From contig JAUIRK010000796.1 of assembly GCA_030549495.1 (NCBI GenBank), positions 1-64,000 of the forward strand: a stretch of DNA of 64,000 nucleotides, written 5' to 3'. A program made the translations under genes and the position numbers. Position 1 is the first letter of the stretch, and every line of letters starts with the position of its first letter. A model generated the notes under the pieces. The model made no database searches. It saw only the letters and a program-made list of their open reading frames with translations, and was not told the DNA's origin. The stretch is from Nectonema munidae. Taxonomy: Eukaryota > Nematomorpha > Nectonematoida > Nectonematidae. Below are positions 34,926 to 46,482 of this stretch, in pieces.

Positions 34926-37900
34926 TGGTGACAGCGGTGGGATAAAAAGGAAAGATGAGTTTTAGACCTCCAAAGCAATGGCTGCTTGGTGAAAAAGAGA
35001 CGCTTTCTTCTTTTTCAAACTGGCATTCCAATATGATGTTTCACCTTTCATTATGCCCAGAGTTTGCGATCTTTTTAGAGTCATCATGGGAACCTAAATC
35101 AGTGAAAAATCATGGGTTTAAAGATGACGAAACTTCTAAGCATGAAATTTCAAGTCTTCAAAAGACCATCACTTTGGAACGAATGCTAGGCTTAATCGCT
35201 ACTTTTTCCCCACCTTTATTAAGAAACGATATTCTCAAAAGCAGTACTAGCTTAAATTGGATATGAAAGAGAATAAGAAAATACTATTGTCTCTCTCAAA
35301 ATGAGGTTAACTTTCTTAATATATGTAATTTTTCTTTAGAACCCGATGAACGCTATGAGGCATTTTATCAACGTATATTGGCTCATATTGAAGATAACTT
35401 GTTAACCGTTGAATCAGGGTTAATTCATGATGGGAAGGTTTCTCAATTTGATGAAAACATTTCTCCAACTACTGAAAGACTTGCTGTTTTCTTATGGTTG
35501 AAGATGATTGATCAAAGTTTACCTTCGCTTGTTGCTCGGGTATATGCTCATGAGCTTCAAACACATACTCTTAAAGACATTCAGCCATTAATTGTAAATT
35601 CTTTGGAGACTTTATTAAAAGATTTGGACACTCAGGAAGTTGCAAACGTAAGTTTTTCAAAAACGTTGAAAAACCAGCCAAGATTGAGCAATAATTCAAA
35701 AATATCTGCTTTATTTGATAGAAATAATAGAAGCAAAAAGATATGTTTTTTTTGTAAAGATAATGGTCGTAGATTTTTGGGACACGATTACCGAAGTTGT
35801 TGGTCCAGGCCCAATACAAGTACAAATCAGACTTCAAATGCTCTACAAATTTCGACTCGCATGCCTGAATTAGAAGACAAGTTTTATGAAAATGGAGTTT
35901 TCCTTGGCAAAGTGGACTGCGGAACTTCTCCATATCTTGATGGATACTGTCAACATGTTCCTTTTCGTTTAATAATTGACACCGGGGCAACATCATCAAT
36001 AATTTCATCTTCCTTTGTTCACAAACTGAATATGTTACCGCTTCGTACTGGACATACAGCTAGATCTGCCGATAAATCAGTCCTTCCTATTTGTGGAGAA
36101 ATATCTTTAGACTTGAACATAAAGAATATTGACGTTTCAATTAAAGGCCTTGTGATGGAGAAGATGGACTATGACATTTTAGGTGGCATTCCTTTCTGCA
36201 AAGCAAATGATATAAAAGTTTACATCAAAGATCAACTTATTAGTTTTCGTGGCAGATTGTTTCATTATGGACCAAACGAATCATCTGTTTTTCAAAAATC
36301 CCATATGGTTAGAACAAAAAAAAAACAAGTGTTACTGTCAGGAGACCATATTTTAATCAAAGATAAATCCTTAAAAAAATTCGATGAGAAATTGCAGTAG
36401 AACCAAGTAAAGAAGTAGAGGATTCTGGATTTGATCCATATTTCACAAAAGTTATCGATGACTCTTTTAAAATGTCTAACTTCAAGGAAGTGCCTATCAC
36501 ATTTAACAAAAATCAACACGTTGCCATGATCTACAAAACCTACAATCCTGAAGTTTCAAGTGCTTTAACTACCGAAGCAGGTATCTCTTCAAAAGTTTCA
36601 ATTGACCCTGATGGAATGCTCTCGAACAAACAAAAACAAGCGTTTAAAATGCTACATCTAAAGTTCGATAAAGTCTTTTCCCCTGAATTCAAAGTTTACA
36701 ATGGTAAGAGTGGAAAAATTTACGCAAGGGTTTTGTTCGGCCCAGTAAAACCAAGATGTGAAAAAGGAAAACTTCCTCATTATAATCACTCTACTCTTCA
36801 ACTACTTCAAAAGGAAGCGGACAAACTGGAAGATCTCGGCGTGTTAGCGAAACCAGAAGACTTGGGGATAACAGTAAAATTTGTATCACCTAGCTTCCTT
36901 ATAAAGAAAAAAGATGGATCAATGAGGTTTGTAACTGCTTTCAATAATTTAAGTCCATACACTACACTTTTACCAACGTGCTCAATATCATGTGATGACA
37001 TCCTTAGAAAAATATCTTCTTTTAAGTTCATAATAAAGTCTAATTTAACTAAAAGTTTTTTTCAGATTCCATTGGCAAGATCCTCAATGCCATATCTTGC
37101 GACAGTAACTCCATTTAAAGGCATCCGAGTATATACTCGTTCAGCAAGGGGTATGCCTGGTTCTTCCGAATTTCTTCAAGAACTAATAAGTAGAGTTTTT
37201 GGCGATTTTCTTCAAGAAGGTTTCTTATCTATTATTGCCGACGATCTTTTTATAGGAGCCAATACGATTGAAGAGCTTCACCAAAATTGGTCAAAAGTTT
37301 TAAAAAGACTTTCAGAAAATGATTTGAGTCTCTCGGCTTCAAAAACTATAATTTCTCCAAAAACAGATGTAATTTTGGGTTGGAAATGGACAAAAGGTAC
37401 AATCACGCCTTCTAACCATAAAGTCTCCTCTTTAGCAAGCATTGAAAAACCATCCACTTGCTCATCCATGCGCTCCTTTTTAGGAGCATACAGAGCTATA
37501 TCCAGATGCATTCCAAGGTATTCCACAGTTCTATCTCCTTTGGAATCAGCGATCAAAGGATTGGATGGAAAGCAAAAACTTGTTTGGGATGAAGATTTAC
37601 AAATTTCATTCAAGACTGCACAAAATTTATTAAAATCAGCAGAAGTTCTAACACTCCCTAGAAAATTGGACAGGCTTACAATTACAGTGGATGCGTCTCC
37701 AATAAATAGAGGACTTGGAGCAACTCTTCTTATTGATAGAAATGGTGATCAAAAACTAGCTGAGTTCTTCAGTTTCAAATTAAAAGATCATCAATTAAAA
37801 TGGTTTCCATGCGAGCTCGAAGCCTTAGCAATATCCACCGCAATAAAGCATTTTTCTCCAATTATAAAAGACTCAATTTTTACGACAAAAGTTTTAACCG

Positions 37901-39691
37901 ACTCAAAACCGTGTGTTGATGCTTATCAAAGATTAAAAAAAGGACATTTTTCTTCTTCAGCAAGAATTTCTTCATTTTTATCTACACTTAGCGGTGCTAA
38001 TATTGAAATATATCACATAAAAGGTTCAGAAAATATGGCAAGCGACTTCTCTTCTCGTAACTCTAACTCTTGTTATGAGAAAAACTGCCAAATCTGCAAC
38101 TTTGTTCAAGATTCCATATCTTCAATTGTCAATACAATAAAAATTGATGATGTCCTTCAAGGGAGAATGAAAATGCCATTTACGAACAAACTCACGTGGT
38201 CTGCTTTACAAAAAAGGTGTTATATTTTAAGAAAAGTTTTTGCACACTTAAAGAATGGAACAAGCCCATCAAAAAAGGAGAAGTGCACTAGAGTTAAGAG
38301 ATTACTCGGTATAGCTACAATAGATAGAAATGGTATCATAGTTACTAAAGGCGATGCAGCAAAACAACTCATCATAATTCCAGATACTTTCCTTCCAGGT
38401 ATTCTTCATTCTCTACACCTTCAGTTTAACCATCCTGCGAAAACACAGTTGAAGCGTCTTTTTGATCGTTTTTTTTATGGCTTATACAGTGAGAAACTAA
38501 TCAATAGTATTGATGAAGCATGCAGTATTTGTCGTTCTATTAAGTACATGCCAAAAAATCTCTTGGAGCAAGCCCCTGCCTTAAGAGGATCAAAGCCTGG
38601 ACAAGTATTTTATGCAGATGTTATCAGAAGAAATGATCAAAAAATTTTCGTTTTGAGAGAAACATTTTCCAGTTTTACAACAGCTTCTCTCCTTGAAAGT
38701 GAGAAAATAGAAGACATCAGAACAGCAATTATACTCAACTCTTCTTTTATTAGGTGTGATAATTGCAAAATACGAACTGATGCAAGTACTTCTTTTCAAA
38801 GCCTTCAAAAAGACCCCTTGCTAAAAGAATTGGGGATTGAAGTTGAAATTGGTCACATAAAAAACAAGAACTCAAACTGCTTTGTAGACAAAGCTATTCA
38901 AGAACTAGAAACAAGCATTTTAAAGATGTTTCCTGAAAAAGTTAAAATAACCAATGTGAATTTACAACTAGCCATCAGGAGCATCAATCTTCTTATACGG
39001 AGGCAAAACCTATCTGCAAAAGAAATCCTTTTTAGAAGAAATCACTTTACAGACGAACAAATTCATTTCAACGATAAATGTTTCTTTGAAGAGCAGCAGA
39101 ACTTAGCTAACAAAACCAGATCTTCAAAGTGTTCAAAATTTTCAAAGGAAGATTCCAAAATTCATAATTTTGAAATTGGAGATTTAGTATACCTAAAAGA
39201 AGAAAAAAGTAAGATCAAGGTAAGAAGTAAATATATCATATATAACTTACAAAATAAATATGCAATATTGAAAAAGATAACAAATGGCGAAATCGGTAAG
39301 CAATCATATCATGTACCAAAAGCTATGCTGTTACGAATAACTGATTTTAATCTTACAGATAAGTTCAAGGATTTAGTTGAAGATGACGATACAGAAGATG
39401 AAAATACGAAAGAGGTACCTTTGGATACAAGCAAAGAAGACTTTGACTTGAACGACAGCGGTCAACAATATAACCATTCAGAATTACCGGAAAGGCATCC
39501 AAAGTCGTTTGAAGATATGATGGATGGTTGGAGACATTCCGATAATTCTATCCAAAAAAGCAAAAGTCAGACAGACTCAAAGGGAGATGAGAAAGAAAGA
39601 GATGACTCTTTACAAAAGAATAACTCCAGAAGCCAACGATGTAGAAATCTTCCTAAATGGCTACAAGATTACGAGAGAGAGTAAAAGGGAA

Positions 39692-39925
39692 GCGCCAGCA
39701 GGCTCTCATTACGACAACGTACTTGTGTGTATCTTACGCTCATACTGCACTATCGAAAGTCAAGGCTATCTCTCCTCTTATTAATAATAGCCTAACGTTG
39801 CCATTAGTACTGTACTTACTTGAAGGCCAGGATACACTATAAATACTCACTCATGTTTCACTTAAGACATCACTTCTCTCTTTGCTTTCTAATAAACTTC
39901 ACCTATACTTGTCTCCCTATTGTCG
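39692..39925 (+). repeat. 3' LTR of the young element
   Basis: 234 bp, preceded by a purine tract 'gagagagagtaaaaggga'. The bases after it begin 'ctgcc', and the bases before the 5' LTR include 'ctgc' if its first two bases are counted as target, so a 4-bp duplication CTGC is possible. Confidence 0.93.
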
Positions 39926-40167
39926 CTGCCATTTTTCAAATTACAAGTCCTAATAGCCATATACTATATTAAAAGTTATTTTTTTTTAGATTTTCGTAAT
40001 CAGTACAACATTTTCTTGATGAGGTATTAAAATGGAAAATCGGATAGATTCGAAAATTTTCAAAAATTTCGTCTATGGACATAATTAATTTTTTAATTCT
40101 ATCTAATAGATAATATCGTAAAACTATGTTATATTGAAAAAAGTGAAAAATTACTCATAATAATATT

Positions 40168-40337
40168 TTGTTATAAAAAATGCCATATTGCTCAACTTTT
40201 TGCATATTTTGGCTACCTTGTTCTAATGGTCCAATCGAAAAATGAATCTATAAATTTGATTTCTGAAAAAATGGACAACTTTCATTTCAACGAAAAAAAT
40301 TTTTGTTGATTAATATATTTGTTTGTATGTGAGAAGT
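40168..40337 (+). repeat. ~175-bp direct repeat, copy 1
   Basis: From 'tgttataaaaaatgccat' through 'ttctaatggtccaatcgaaa' to 'gtatgtgagaagt'. Almost the same sequence lies at 41131-41310 in the same orientation. Confidence 0.85.
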
Positions 40338-40430
40338 TAAACCTATCAGCTTAACAGTTAAAGATCATGGGTTCGATCCTAAAGGGTCCGAACTCTTAAA
40401 AACAAATTAACAAAAACTGTGAATTTATTA
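40338..40430 (+). mobile_element. tRNA-derived SINE, family B, truncated copy
   Basis: 'cctatcagcttaacagttaa' then B box 'gggttcgatcctaaag' and 'aacaaattaacaaaaactgt' match the SINE at 17766-17941. It starts exactly where the preceding direct repeat ends and lacks the first bases of the head. Confidence 0.75.
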
Positions 40431-40737
40431 AATTTGTTTCAGTAAGAAATTTGTTATGATTAACATTTTATCCTAATTATCGTATTAGGATTCATTTTCA
40501 TAATAATCGCAACCTTGCTTTAATATTCCTATACAAGTAAAAAGAGCAATGTTTAAGTGATTAACTTGAAAAATGAAATTATATCAAAAAATTCATGTGT
40601 TGCAAAAGCAGTAAAATACAAATATAGTAGTTGCATTATTAACGGGACACAATTATTCATGGTTTTTTTGTGTGGCGTGAGATAAAGACACTATTAAACA
40701 TATATTTTTCAATGTCGATTTGCTTTTTATTGCACAG

Positions 40738-40971
40738 ATGAGCTCTTTAGATTCGTTTTCTATTTCTGAGGAGACAACTTCTAAATTGTCTACAACCGTG
40801 TGTACTTCGGATAAAGATCGTTGCTATACTCTAATTTTTGTGATAAAACAATGTACTCATGGACTCTACATAGACCAAATCAAGGTCGTCCTTAGTTTCA
40901 AAATATACGGAATTTCAATCAAAATCCTTCTGGGCCAGTTGGTTAGGCAAACTTTCTTATTGATTTGCTAA
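40738..40971 (+). CDS. Unrecognised short ORF, doubtful
   Basis: ATG at 40738 immediately follows 'tttttattgcacag', which would be a good splice acceptor. 77 codons to a stop, containing 'SIKILLGQLVRQTF'. No domain is recognised and it lies between two copies of a direct repeat, so it could be part of an unidentified mobile element or chance. Confidence 0.2.
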   Translation: MSSLDSFSISEETTSKLSTTVCTSDKDRCYTLIFVIKQCTHGLYIDQIKVVLSFKIYGISIKILLGQLVRQTFLLIC

Positions 40972-41130
40972 CTATTTTTAAACTATTTTTAACAAAGAAT
41001 TAGTTAAACATATTTTATAGTGTACAAAACAAGCTTTTTGAAACTTGAAGCAATCATTTTAATTTAAAACTACTAGTGTTCATTTAAAATTTTTCTGTAG
41101 CGAATCCTCAAAGTATGAATCTCTTAGATT

Positions 41131-41310
41131 TTGTTATGAAAAATGCCACATTGCTCAACTTTTTCAATATTTTGGCTCCGTTGTTCTAATGGTCCAATCG
41201 AAAAATTAATGTATAAATTTGAAATACTTGATTTCTGAAAAAATGAACAACTTTCATTTCAAAAAAAACTTTTGTTGATTAATATATTTATTTGTTTTGA
41301 TGTGAGAAGT
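41131..41310 (+). repeat. ~175-bp direct repeat, copy 2
   Basis: From 'ttgttatgaaaaatgccaca' to 'tgatgtgagaagt'. It differs from copy 1 by scattered substitutions and a short insertion. Confidence 0.85.
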
Positions 41311-41817
41311 AAGCGATATCCAAATAATCCACTATTAGATTTTTAAATGACGTTATTTTATCAAAAATATTATAAACATTTTATACCATTTGAGTACGTT
41401 ACATTTTATGAACAGTTTAAGGTTTAGAGGAAATTAAGGAGTTAAAATATACTTACGCTGTTTGATGCGCCACCATACATAAGCCACATATTCTGGTTTA
41501 CAGGCAATTGCATATTACCCGGCAAAAATTTAAATATACTATGCTACAAACATATAATAATTTTTAAAAATTTTAAAGATTTTCATTATTTTTTACTTTA
41601 TATAGGCAATTTTTAAAATATACATTAAAATTTATATACAAAAAGGTGAGAAACCCTGGACTTTTTTTAAATTTGTTGAAAGGTTATATATATTTATGAA
41701 TAGATAGCTCTCTTTAAATAAGAAAAGAATAAATAAAATTAATTGTAAATAAATAAAATTTAAAATTTAATTTTTTACATTTTTATTTTTTTTCACTCTA
41801 TTTTTTCATAAATACAA

Positions 41818-42822
41818 ATGGACGAAATTAGTATAAAATCTTGGCAGTTAGCCTTATCTTCTTCATGTGGAGGTGTTTTAACATCTTTATTTGTTACTCC
41901 CCTTGATGTAGTTAAAACACGTTTACAAGCTCAATCAAAATCAATTTCAAAAGATGCTTGTTATGTACACTGTAATAAAGTATATTACCAACTTTATAGG
42001 TGTTTACAGCTTAATAATCTTGAATGTTCAACTACATGTCTACCAAAACCTACTCCTTATTTTAATGGAACAGTAGATGCTTTCATAAAAATTCCTAAAT
42101 TTGAAGGAATTAGAACTCTTTGGAGTGGATTGCCAACAACGATGCTTATGACAGTACCATCTACTATGTTATATTTCACAACTTATGACAAAATTAAGCA
42201 AGAACTTAAAATTTTAAATATAAATTCAACTTTTATACCGCCTCTTTCTGGTTGCATAGCTAGGCTTGTTTCTGCAACCATAATCAGTCCATTAGAACTT
42301 GTGAGAACGAAGATTCAATCAACGAAAATTTCTTACAAAAATGTTTTAACATTTATTTTAACAGACATTAGAAAAAAAGGTTTTTTAACTCTTTATAAAG
42401 GCCTAGGACCTACTATCTTACGAGATGTTCCATTTTCAAGCATTTACTGGCTAGCTTATGAACACTTTAAAAGTATTGCTTTGTTAGATTTGCACTCTCT
42501 AAGTCATAAAAGGTATTCCTATCTTAAAACCTTTATCTATGGAGCTGTTGCTGGTTCGATAGCTGCTTTTGTCACTCTCCCGTTTGATGTTATCAAAACA
42601 TATAGACAAATAGAAATAGGTCAGCCTAATCATCAATCTAAAGTTAAGTCACATTCAAGTACATTTCAACAGATTAAATATTTATACAAACAAAATGGCG
42701 TAAGATCTCTCTATCTTGGAGTTGTACCAAGGATAATAAAAGTTGCTCCTGCCTGTGCAATAATGATCACTGTTTTTGAACATTCGAAAGCTTATTTTAT
42801 TTTAAAAAATCAAAATCTTTAG
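41818..42822 (+). CDS. Mitochondrial carrier, SLC25A39/SLC25A40 type (glutathione import)
   Basis: 334 residues in one uninterrupted frame, close to the usual family length. Three mitochondrial-carrier repeats are clear from the PX[DE]XX[KR] motifs: 'PLDVVKTRLQAQ' (28-39), 'PLELVRTKIQ' (158-167) and 'PFDVIKTYRQ' (255-264), each followed by an 'aromatic-x-G' partner ('LWSGLPTT', 'LYKGLGPT', 'LYLGVVPR'). The third motif with KTYRQIE and the long Cys-rich loop after repeat 1 (C48, C52, C62, C70, C74) point to SLC25A39/40, inner-membrane carriers known to import glutathione into mitochondria. The start is fixed by an in-frame TAA at 41809-41811. The gene has no coding intron, unlike claspin nearby. 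No poly-A tail or flanking duplication marks it as a recent retrocopy. Choice between the A39 and A40 names is not possible from this sequence alone. Confidence 0.93.
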   Translation: MDEISIKSWQLALSSSCGGVLTSLFVTPLDVVKTRLQAQSKSISKDACYVHCNKVYYQLYRCLQLNNLECSTTCLPKPTPYFNGTVDAFIKIPKFEGIRTLWSGLPTTMLMTVPSTMLYFTTYDKIKQELKILNINSTFIPPLSGCIARLVSATIISPLELVRTKIQSTKISYKNVLTFILTDIRKKGFLTLYKGLGPTILRDVPFSSIYWLAYEHFKSIALLDLHSLSHKRYSYLKTFIYGAVAGSIAAFVTLPFDVIKTYRQIEIGQPNHQSKVKSHSSTFQQIKYLYKQNGVRSLYLGVVPRIIKVAPACAIMITVFEHSKAYFILKNQNL

Positions 42823-42860
42823 CGGCGCCATTTTTTATCATTGTTTTATTATTAAATACG

Positions 42861-42866
42861 AATAAA
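42861..42866 (+). promoter_or_regulatory. Polyadenylation signal of the carrier gene
   Basis: AATAAA 39 bases after the stop codon, followed by a T-rich stretch ('tttttttgtt'), a conventional arrangement. Confidence 0.6.
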
Positions 42867-42899
42867 TTTTTTTGTTACGGAACAAAGTAGTTTTTATTA

Positions 42900-45620
42900 A
42901 ATTTTGCAAATAAAGAAAGACCAATTCAGAGATTGATTAATAATCATTTTTTATAACTCATAAATATGTGTATTCAACTCCATTATGGACAATTTTTTGG
43001 GTCTTTTTAGTTCTCTATCTTTATTCCCAAATTGAGTACTTTTAGGAGTATAATTCATATTATATTTATGAGTAAGAGTATTGATTATTTAAATTTTTAT
43101 TCAACATGATAATATTTTAGCAGTCAAATAAACTACTAACAAATTAACAGTTTGGTTTTTGTTATTATAGTTCACACGTTAGCTAGTTAAATGTATTAGT
43201 TGAGTAAACTTTGCATTATTGTTTTAAATATTGCAATCTATAGGCTTTATGAGCTTTTAGGAAGATCTCGTCGCTTTAAAAAAAATTCTGACCACAAATT
43301 AACCAAAGGTAAACAACAGTAATCGCAATTATAACCTTGAATAACAACTATTTAAGAATCAAATTAAGTATGTTCGATTTGCTGTGTATGGATAAGTTTA
43401 TTTAAAAATAATGGGAAAAAGTGTTTGACGTTAAGTCATGTGTAAGCTAATTTACTGACAGGTGAAATCTTTTGCATAAATTAATCGCAAAAGGCTCTCC
43501 TCCTGTTTAAGAGATAAAAATAGTCCGTTAAGGGCGTGCCTTTGTATTTTATTTAATGCTGCCCAGAGATTTATGAAGTCGTTCATTTGGAAATAGATTA
43601 CCTTTGATATCTGTTTCAAATTCTTTTGCAAGCAGTAGTTCTTGTAAAATTTTCCTACCTTGAATGAAACGGACATATGTCAAAAGCATGCCTCACATAA
43701 CCTAACCGAGTGGATTCTTTCAGGTGCAAACTGCATTGCCTATTTTTAAGGCTTCTATTTAAGGTGATTCAATATCGCAGAATATTTCATCAATTACTTT
43801 TTGCCCAGAATTATTATAGCTGTTAAATTAAGTTGTTTCCATGATTTTAACACTGATTTTGGATATGAACAAGAAAATCGATTGTTGTATTTCTTGGATT
43901 GGATCGTTATGAGCTTCCTCTTAATTTTTGAAGTATGGGATATTTTCTTTCGCTCTATTTGATCCGATCTTGTTAAAATGTTAGGAATCCCTGGATCGCT
44001 TTATCGCTTCGTTCGAAAATATTTTTTAGTAAAGAAGACACAATCGGTTGTTGTTTATTATTAGGAAGAAGGAATGAATCCAAACTTTAGGTATTCAACA
44101 CTATACTGTCGACACTTTATTTTAATTTTCTTCCATTATTATGGATCCCTCATAGTTACAGCAGCAGTAACTTTCCAAAAACATCTGGCAACTTTTGCTA
44201 CCATGTTTTTGAGAAAGTAGATATTTGAAGAAGAATACTTTTAATTATAAATATATAGTTTGTGAATCCTTCTAATATTCTATACCGCTCCCTGTATGCG
44301 CTTAACGCGCCCTTTGTGGAGTAAAAACCTAGTTTCCCTTATTACTCAAAAACGCCCCAGTTTAATTTAAATTATCGTTATCGCCAACTTTGGATAACTC
44401 TGTTCTAACAGTTGGCATGCCAGCGAAAATATCGATTTCCTTAATGATGACCTTTTCATCTTTTAGTTAAGCCTTTTCGATCATGCTATTGGTTAAAATC
44501 GTTTCGCTGGTTAAAAGGCAGGGCTATGGATCAAGGGAATTTTTAGGATTATTCTTACTCCTATTTCGGAGTAAAAAAATTTACATTCAATCAATCAGAG
44601 TAATGTAGTGACAAATATGCTCCCTAGTCTTCGTAAAAGGCTCATCTTCTTTCCATTAATATTTTGACATCACTCTAGTGGGTTACTAGCTACACCCGAT
44701 AAATCACGTTATTCTTATCGATTCATTTCAGCGAATCAGATCCAAGAATTTTGCGCTATTCATTTGAATAGTCAAAATATGTTCAAAATAATTGGTTCAG
44801 TTCTAGCTTAATTTGATTAGTTAAAACTAGAAAATTATTCAATTTTTTTTATACAATCAGAGAAAAGAGTTTGCGTTTGCCGCCCTGTCATGACAAAAAG
44901 GTTTTATTTTCAATAATATATAGAAAGGATTTTAGATTATATGGTTTTCTCAAACATGGAGCGAGCAGGGTTGTTGACGTTGAGAGTCGCACGTTTCGGA
45001 AGGAGAGGGGAAATCATTATTACCCCTATTAGTTGTATTCATAATTATTTGCTTTAAAAATGAATTAATAGACACTCTCTTTAGTGCACAACGTTGCAAA
45101 AATGCAGCATAAAGATCTTTATCATTGTGGTTTAAAGTTGTGCTTTTGCAACTCATAAAAAAAGGCTGAAAAATTCAATAAAATTAAAGAATAAACTTTT
45201 TTATTACACAAATACCTTGTAAAAGGGGGGGGGGGGGAACACCACTCAGTTTATGAGTAGAAAGTCTTTGGGAAAAAAATTAAGCCTTAACAATTTTGAA
45301 AAAATAATTTAGGATAGATTTAGTTTTTGAATGATATTGTTTTGGCTGAAAAAAAAGGTTATAAGCAATAATTTGAAAATCTTTTTGAAGGCAATGTAAG
45401 GAAGAGATGAAAGTACAAATACAAACCAATAAAACGATATTTTAATAAATTTTGTTGAAGAAAATAGACCAAACATTTTAATATTTGAGATGTTGCATAA
45501 TTATAAGTAGGTGGAGCTATCAGTGTTAATAAAATCATACAAACATAAATGGATTTGCTACAAATAAACACGAGTGAAGCATCAAATTGTAAAAATAAAA
45601 TTTTATTTCAAAAATGCAAA
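42900..45620. other. Spacer without recognised gene
   Basis: Contains the direct repeat at 43383-43469, a G13 run at 45225-45237 and a minus-strand frame at 44950-45156 ('KDLYAAFLQRCALKRVSINS') that I do not recognise. Mostly AT-rich. Confidence 0.3.
43383..43469. repeat. Dispersed ~87-bp repeat, copy 1
   Basis: 'tgtgtatggataagtttatt' through 'ttactgacaggtgaaat' recurs at 50685-50772 with about ten differences. On the minus strand it carries 'aataaacttatcc', so it may be the end of an LTR or LINE. Confidence 0.75.
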
Positions 45621-45627
45621 TAAATTT

Positions 45628-45628
<1 letters not shown>

Positions 45629-45661
<33 letters not shown>

Positions 45662-45662
45662 T
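45629..45662. repeat. CA/TA compound microsatellite
   Basis: (CA) repeats followed directly by (TA) repeats. Confidence 0.9.
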
Positions 45663-45815
45663 TGAGTGTGTATAGGCATTAATAAGTATTACTTTTTTTC
45701 AACATTTAAATCAACTTCTTGATTGGCACGCCAAATGACACATTGCATACTTTTCTTGTGATTCAAAGATTCCGCATCAAAATTGAAAGTTTATTTGGGA
45801 GTGGAGAAGTTTGCT

Positions 45816-45827
45816 TTTGGCGCCAAA
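45816..45827. promoter_or_regulatory. Perfect palindromic E2F site
   Basis: 'tttggcgccaaa' is a perfect 12-base palindrome equal to the strong E2F/DP consensus, inside a locally GC-richer stretch (45780-46170). This suggests a promoter, on either strand. The nearest plus-strand ATG with good context is at 46083. Confidence 0.45.
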
Positions 45828-46082
45828 GGAAATTCAAAGAAAATTCAGCAAACTTTTCTTTTGCGGATGAATACTGCGCGCTGAAATGCTTGCTCCATTT
45901 GAAGGCGTCACGCAACTTTTCTAAACGTCAAAAAATTGATATTTATTTTCAACGTCAACATCATCATCATTCCTTCATTTTTTATCTCATTATCAGCATC
46001 ATCATTTCGAGCTCATCATCAGGGCCAATGAGAGTGGTCCAGGTACATTGTTGGAGGGCGTGAGCAGAGTTACGGAGTGGCC

Positions 46083-46187
46083 ATGACTGAAGAATCATTA
46101 GAGAGTGCTTGCAAGTGCACCCAACTCGAACGCAAACAAATAGTTTCAGGTCTGGCACGCCTGCTTTTTAGGATTCGTGGAGTTTAG
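46083..46187 (+). CDS. Short ORF or first exon, doubtful
   Basis: 'ggccatgactg' gives a good start context. 34 codons beginning MTEESLESACKCTQLE, with a possible donor 'tttcag|gtctgg' inside. It lies 255 bases after the E2F palindrome. No domain and no following exon found. Confidence 0.2.
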   Translation: MTEESLESACKCTQLERKQIVSGLARLLFRIRGV

Positions 46188-46466
46188 TTTTTTTTTGTAT
46201 TATCAATTTTTCTCAACTATCCAACTTTTTTTTCGATTTCTTTTTTTGTATATATTTTTTTACAAATAAATGTTTCGCTTTAGCGCAGCAAAAATGATGT
46301 TTTACATTGTTATTTTAACTAACTACTAATTCAGACATCACTTCTTAAAAATTACTTTAACCGATTCATTCCATCATCAATTTTAATTGCAGCAGCACTA
46401 TTTCTTTATTCTAAAGTAACTTTATATCAAATTGCGTAATGCGTGCGTCGATAAAATTTCATTCTA

Positions 46467-46482
46467 GTCGTCGTCGTCGTCG
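46467..46482. repeat. CGT microsatellite
   Basis: Five CGT/GTC units in an AT-rich background. Confidence 0.7.

Larger units (their letters stand above)
34692..39925 (+). mobile_element. LTR retrotransposon (Ty3/gypsy-type most likely), young, nearly whole
   Basis: Two 234-bp LTRs exactly 5000 bp apart enclose, in order: a gag-like region from about 34.96 kb ('NWHSNMMFHLSLCPEFAIFL'), a Cys/His knuckle near 35.75 kb ('CFFCKDNG'), an aspartic protease near 35.97 kb ('LIIDTGATSSIIS'), reverse transcriptase (about 36.85-37.4 kb, 'FKGIRVYTRSARGMPGSSEF'), RNase H (37.7-38.06 kb, 'ITVDASPINRGLGATLL'), integrase zinc-binding and catalytic domains (38.4-39.0 kb) and a basic/acidic C-terminus to 39.68 kb. 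The pol part reads as one frame of over 1000 residues. About two breaks are apparent in the 5' part. No envelope was seen. The order PR-RT-RH-IN excludes Copia; BEL/Pao is the other option. Near-identical LTRs say the insertion is recent. Confidence 0.92.

Noticed and set aside
35571-36008. 145-codon minus-strand frame
   Set aside because: Antisense shadow of the young LTR element.
45719-46063. 114-codon plus-strand frame as a gene
   Set aside because: It contains His and Ser runs from simple 'catcat' repeats, has no domain, and covers the probable promoter patch.
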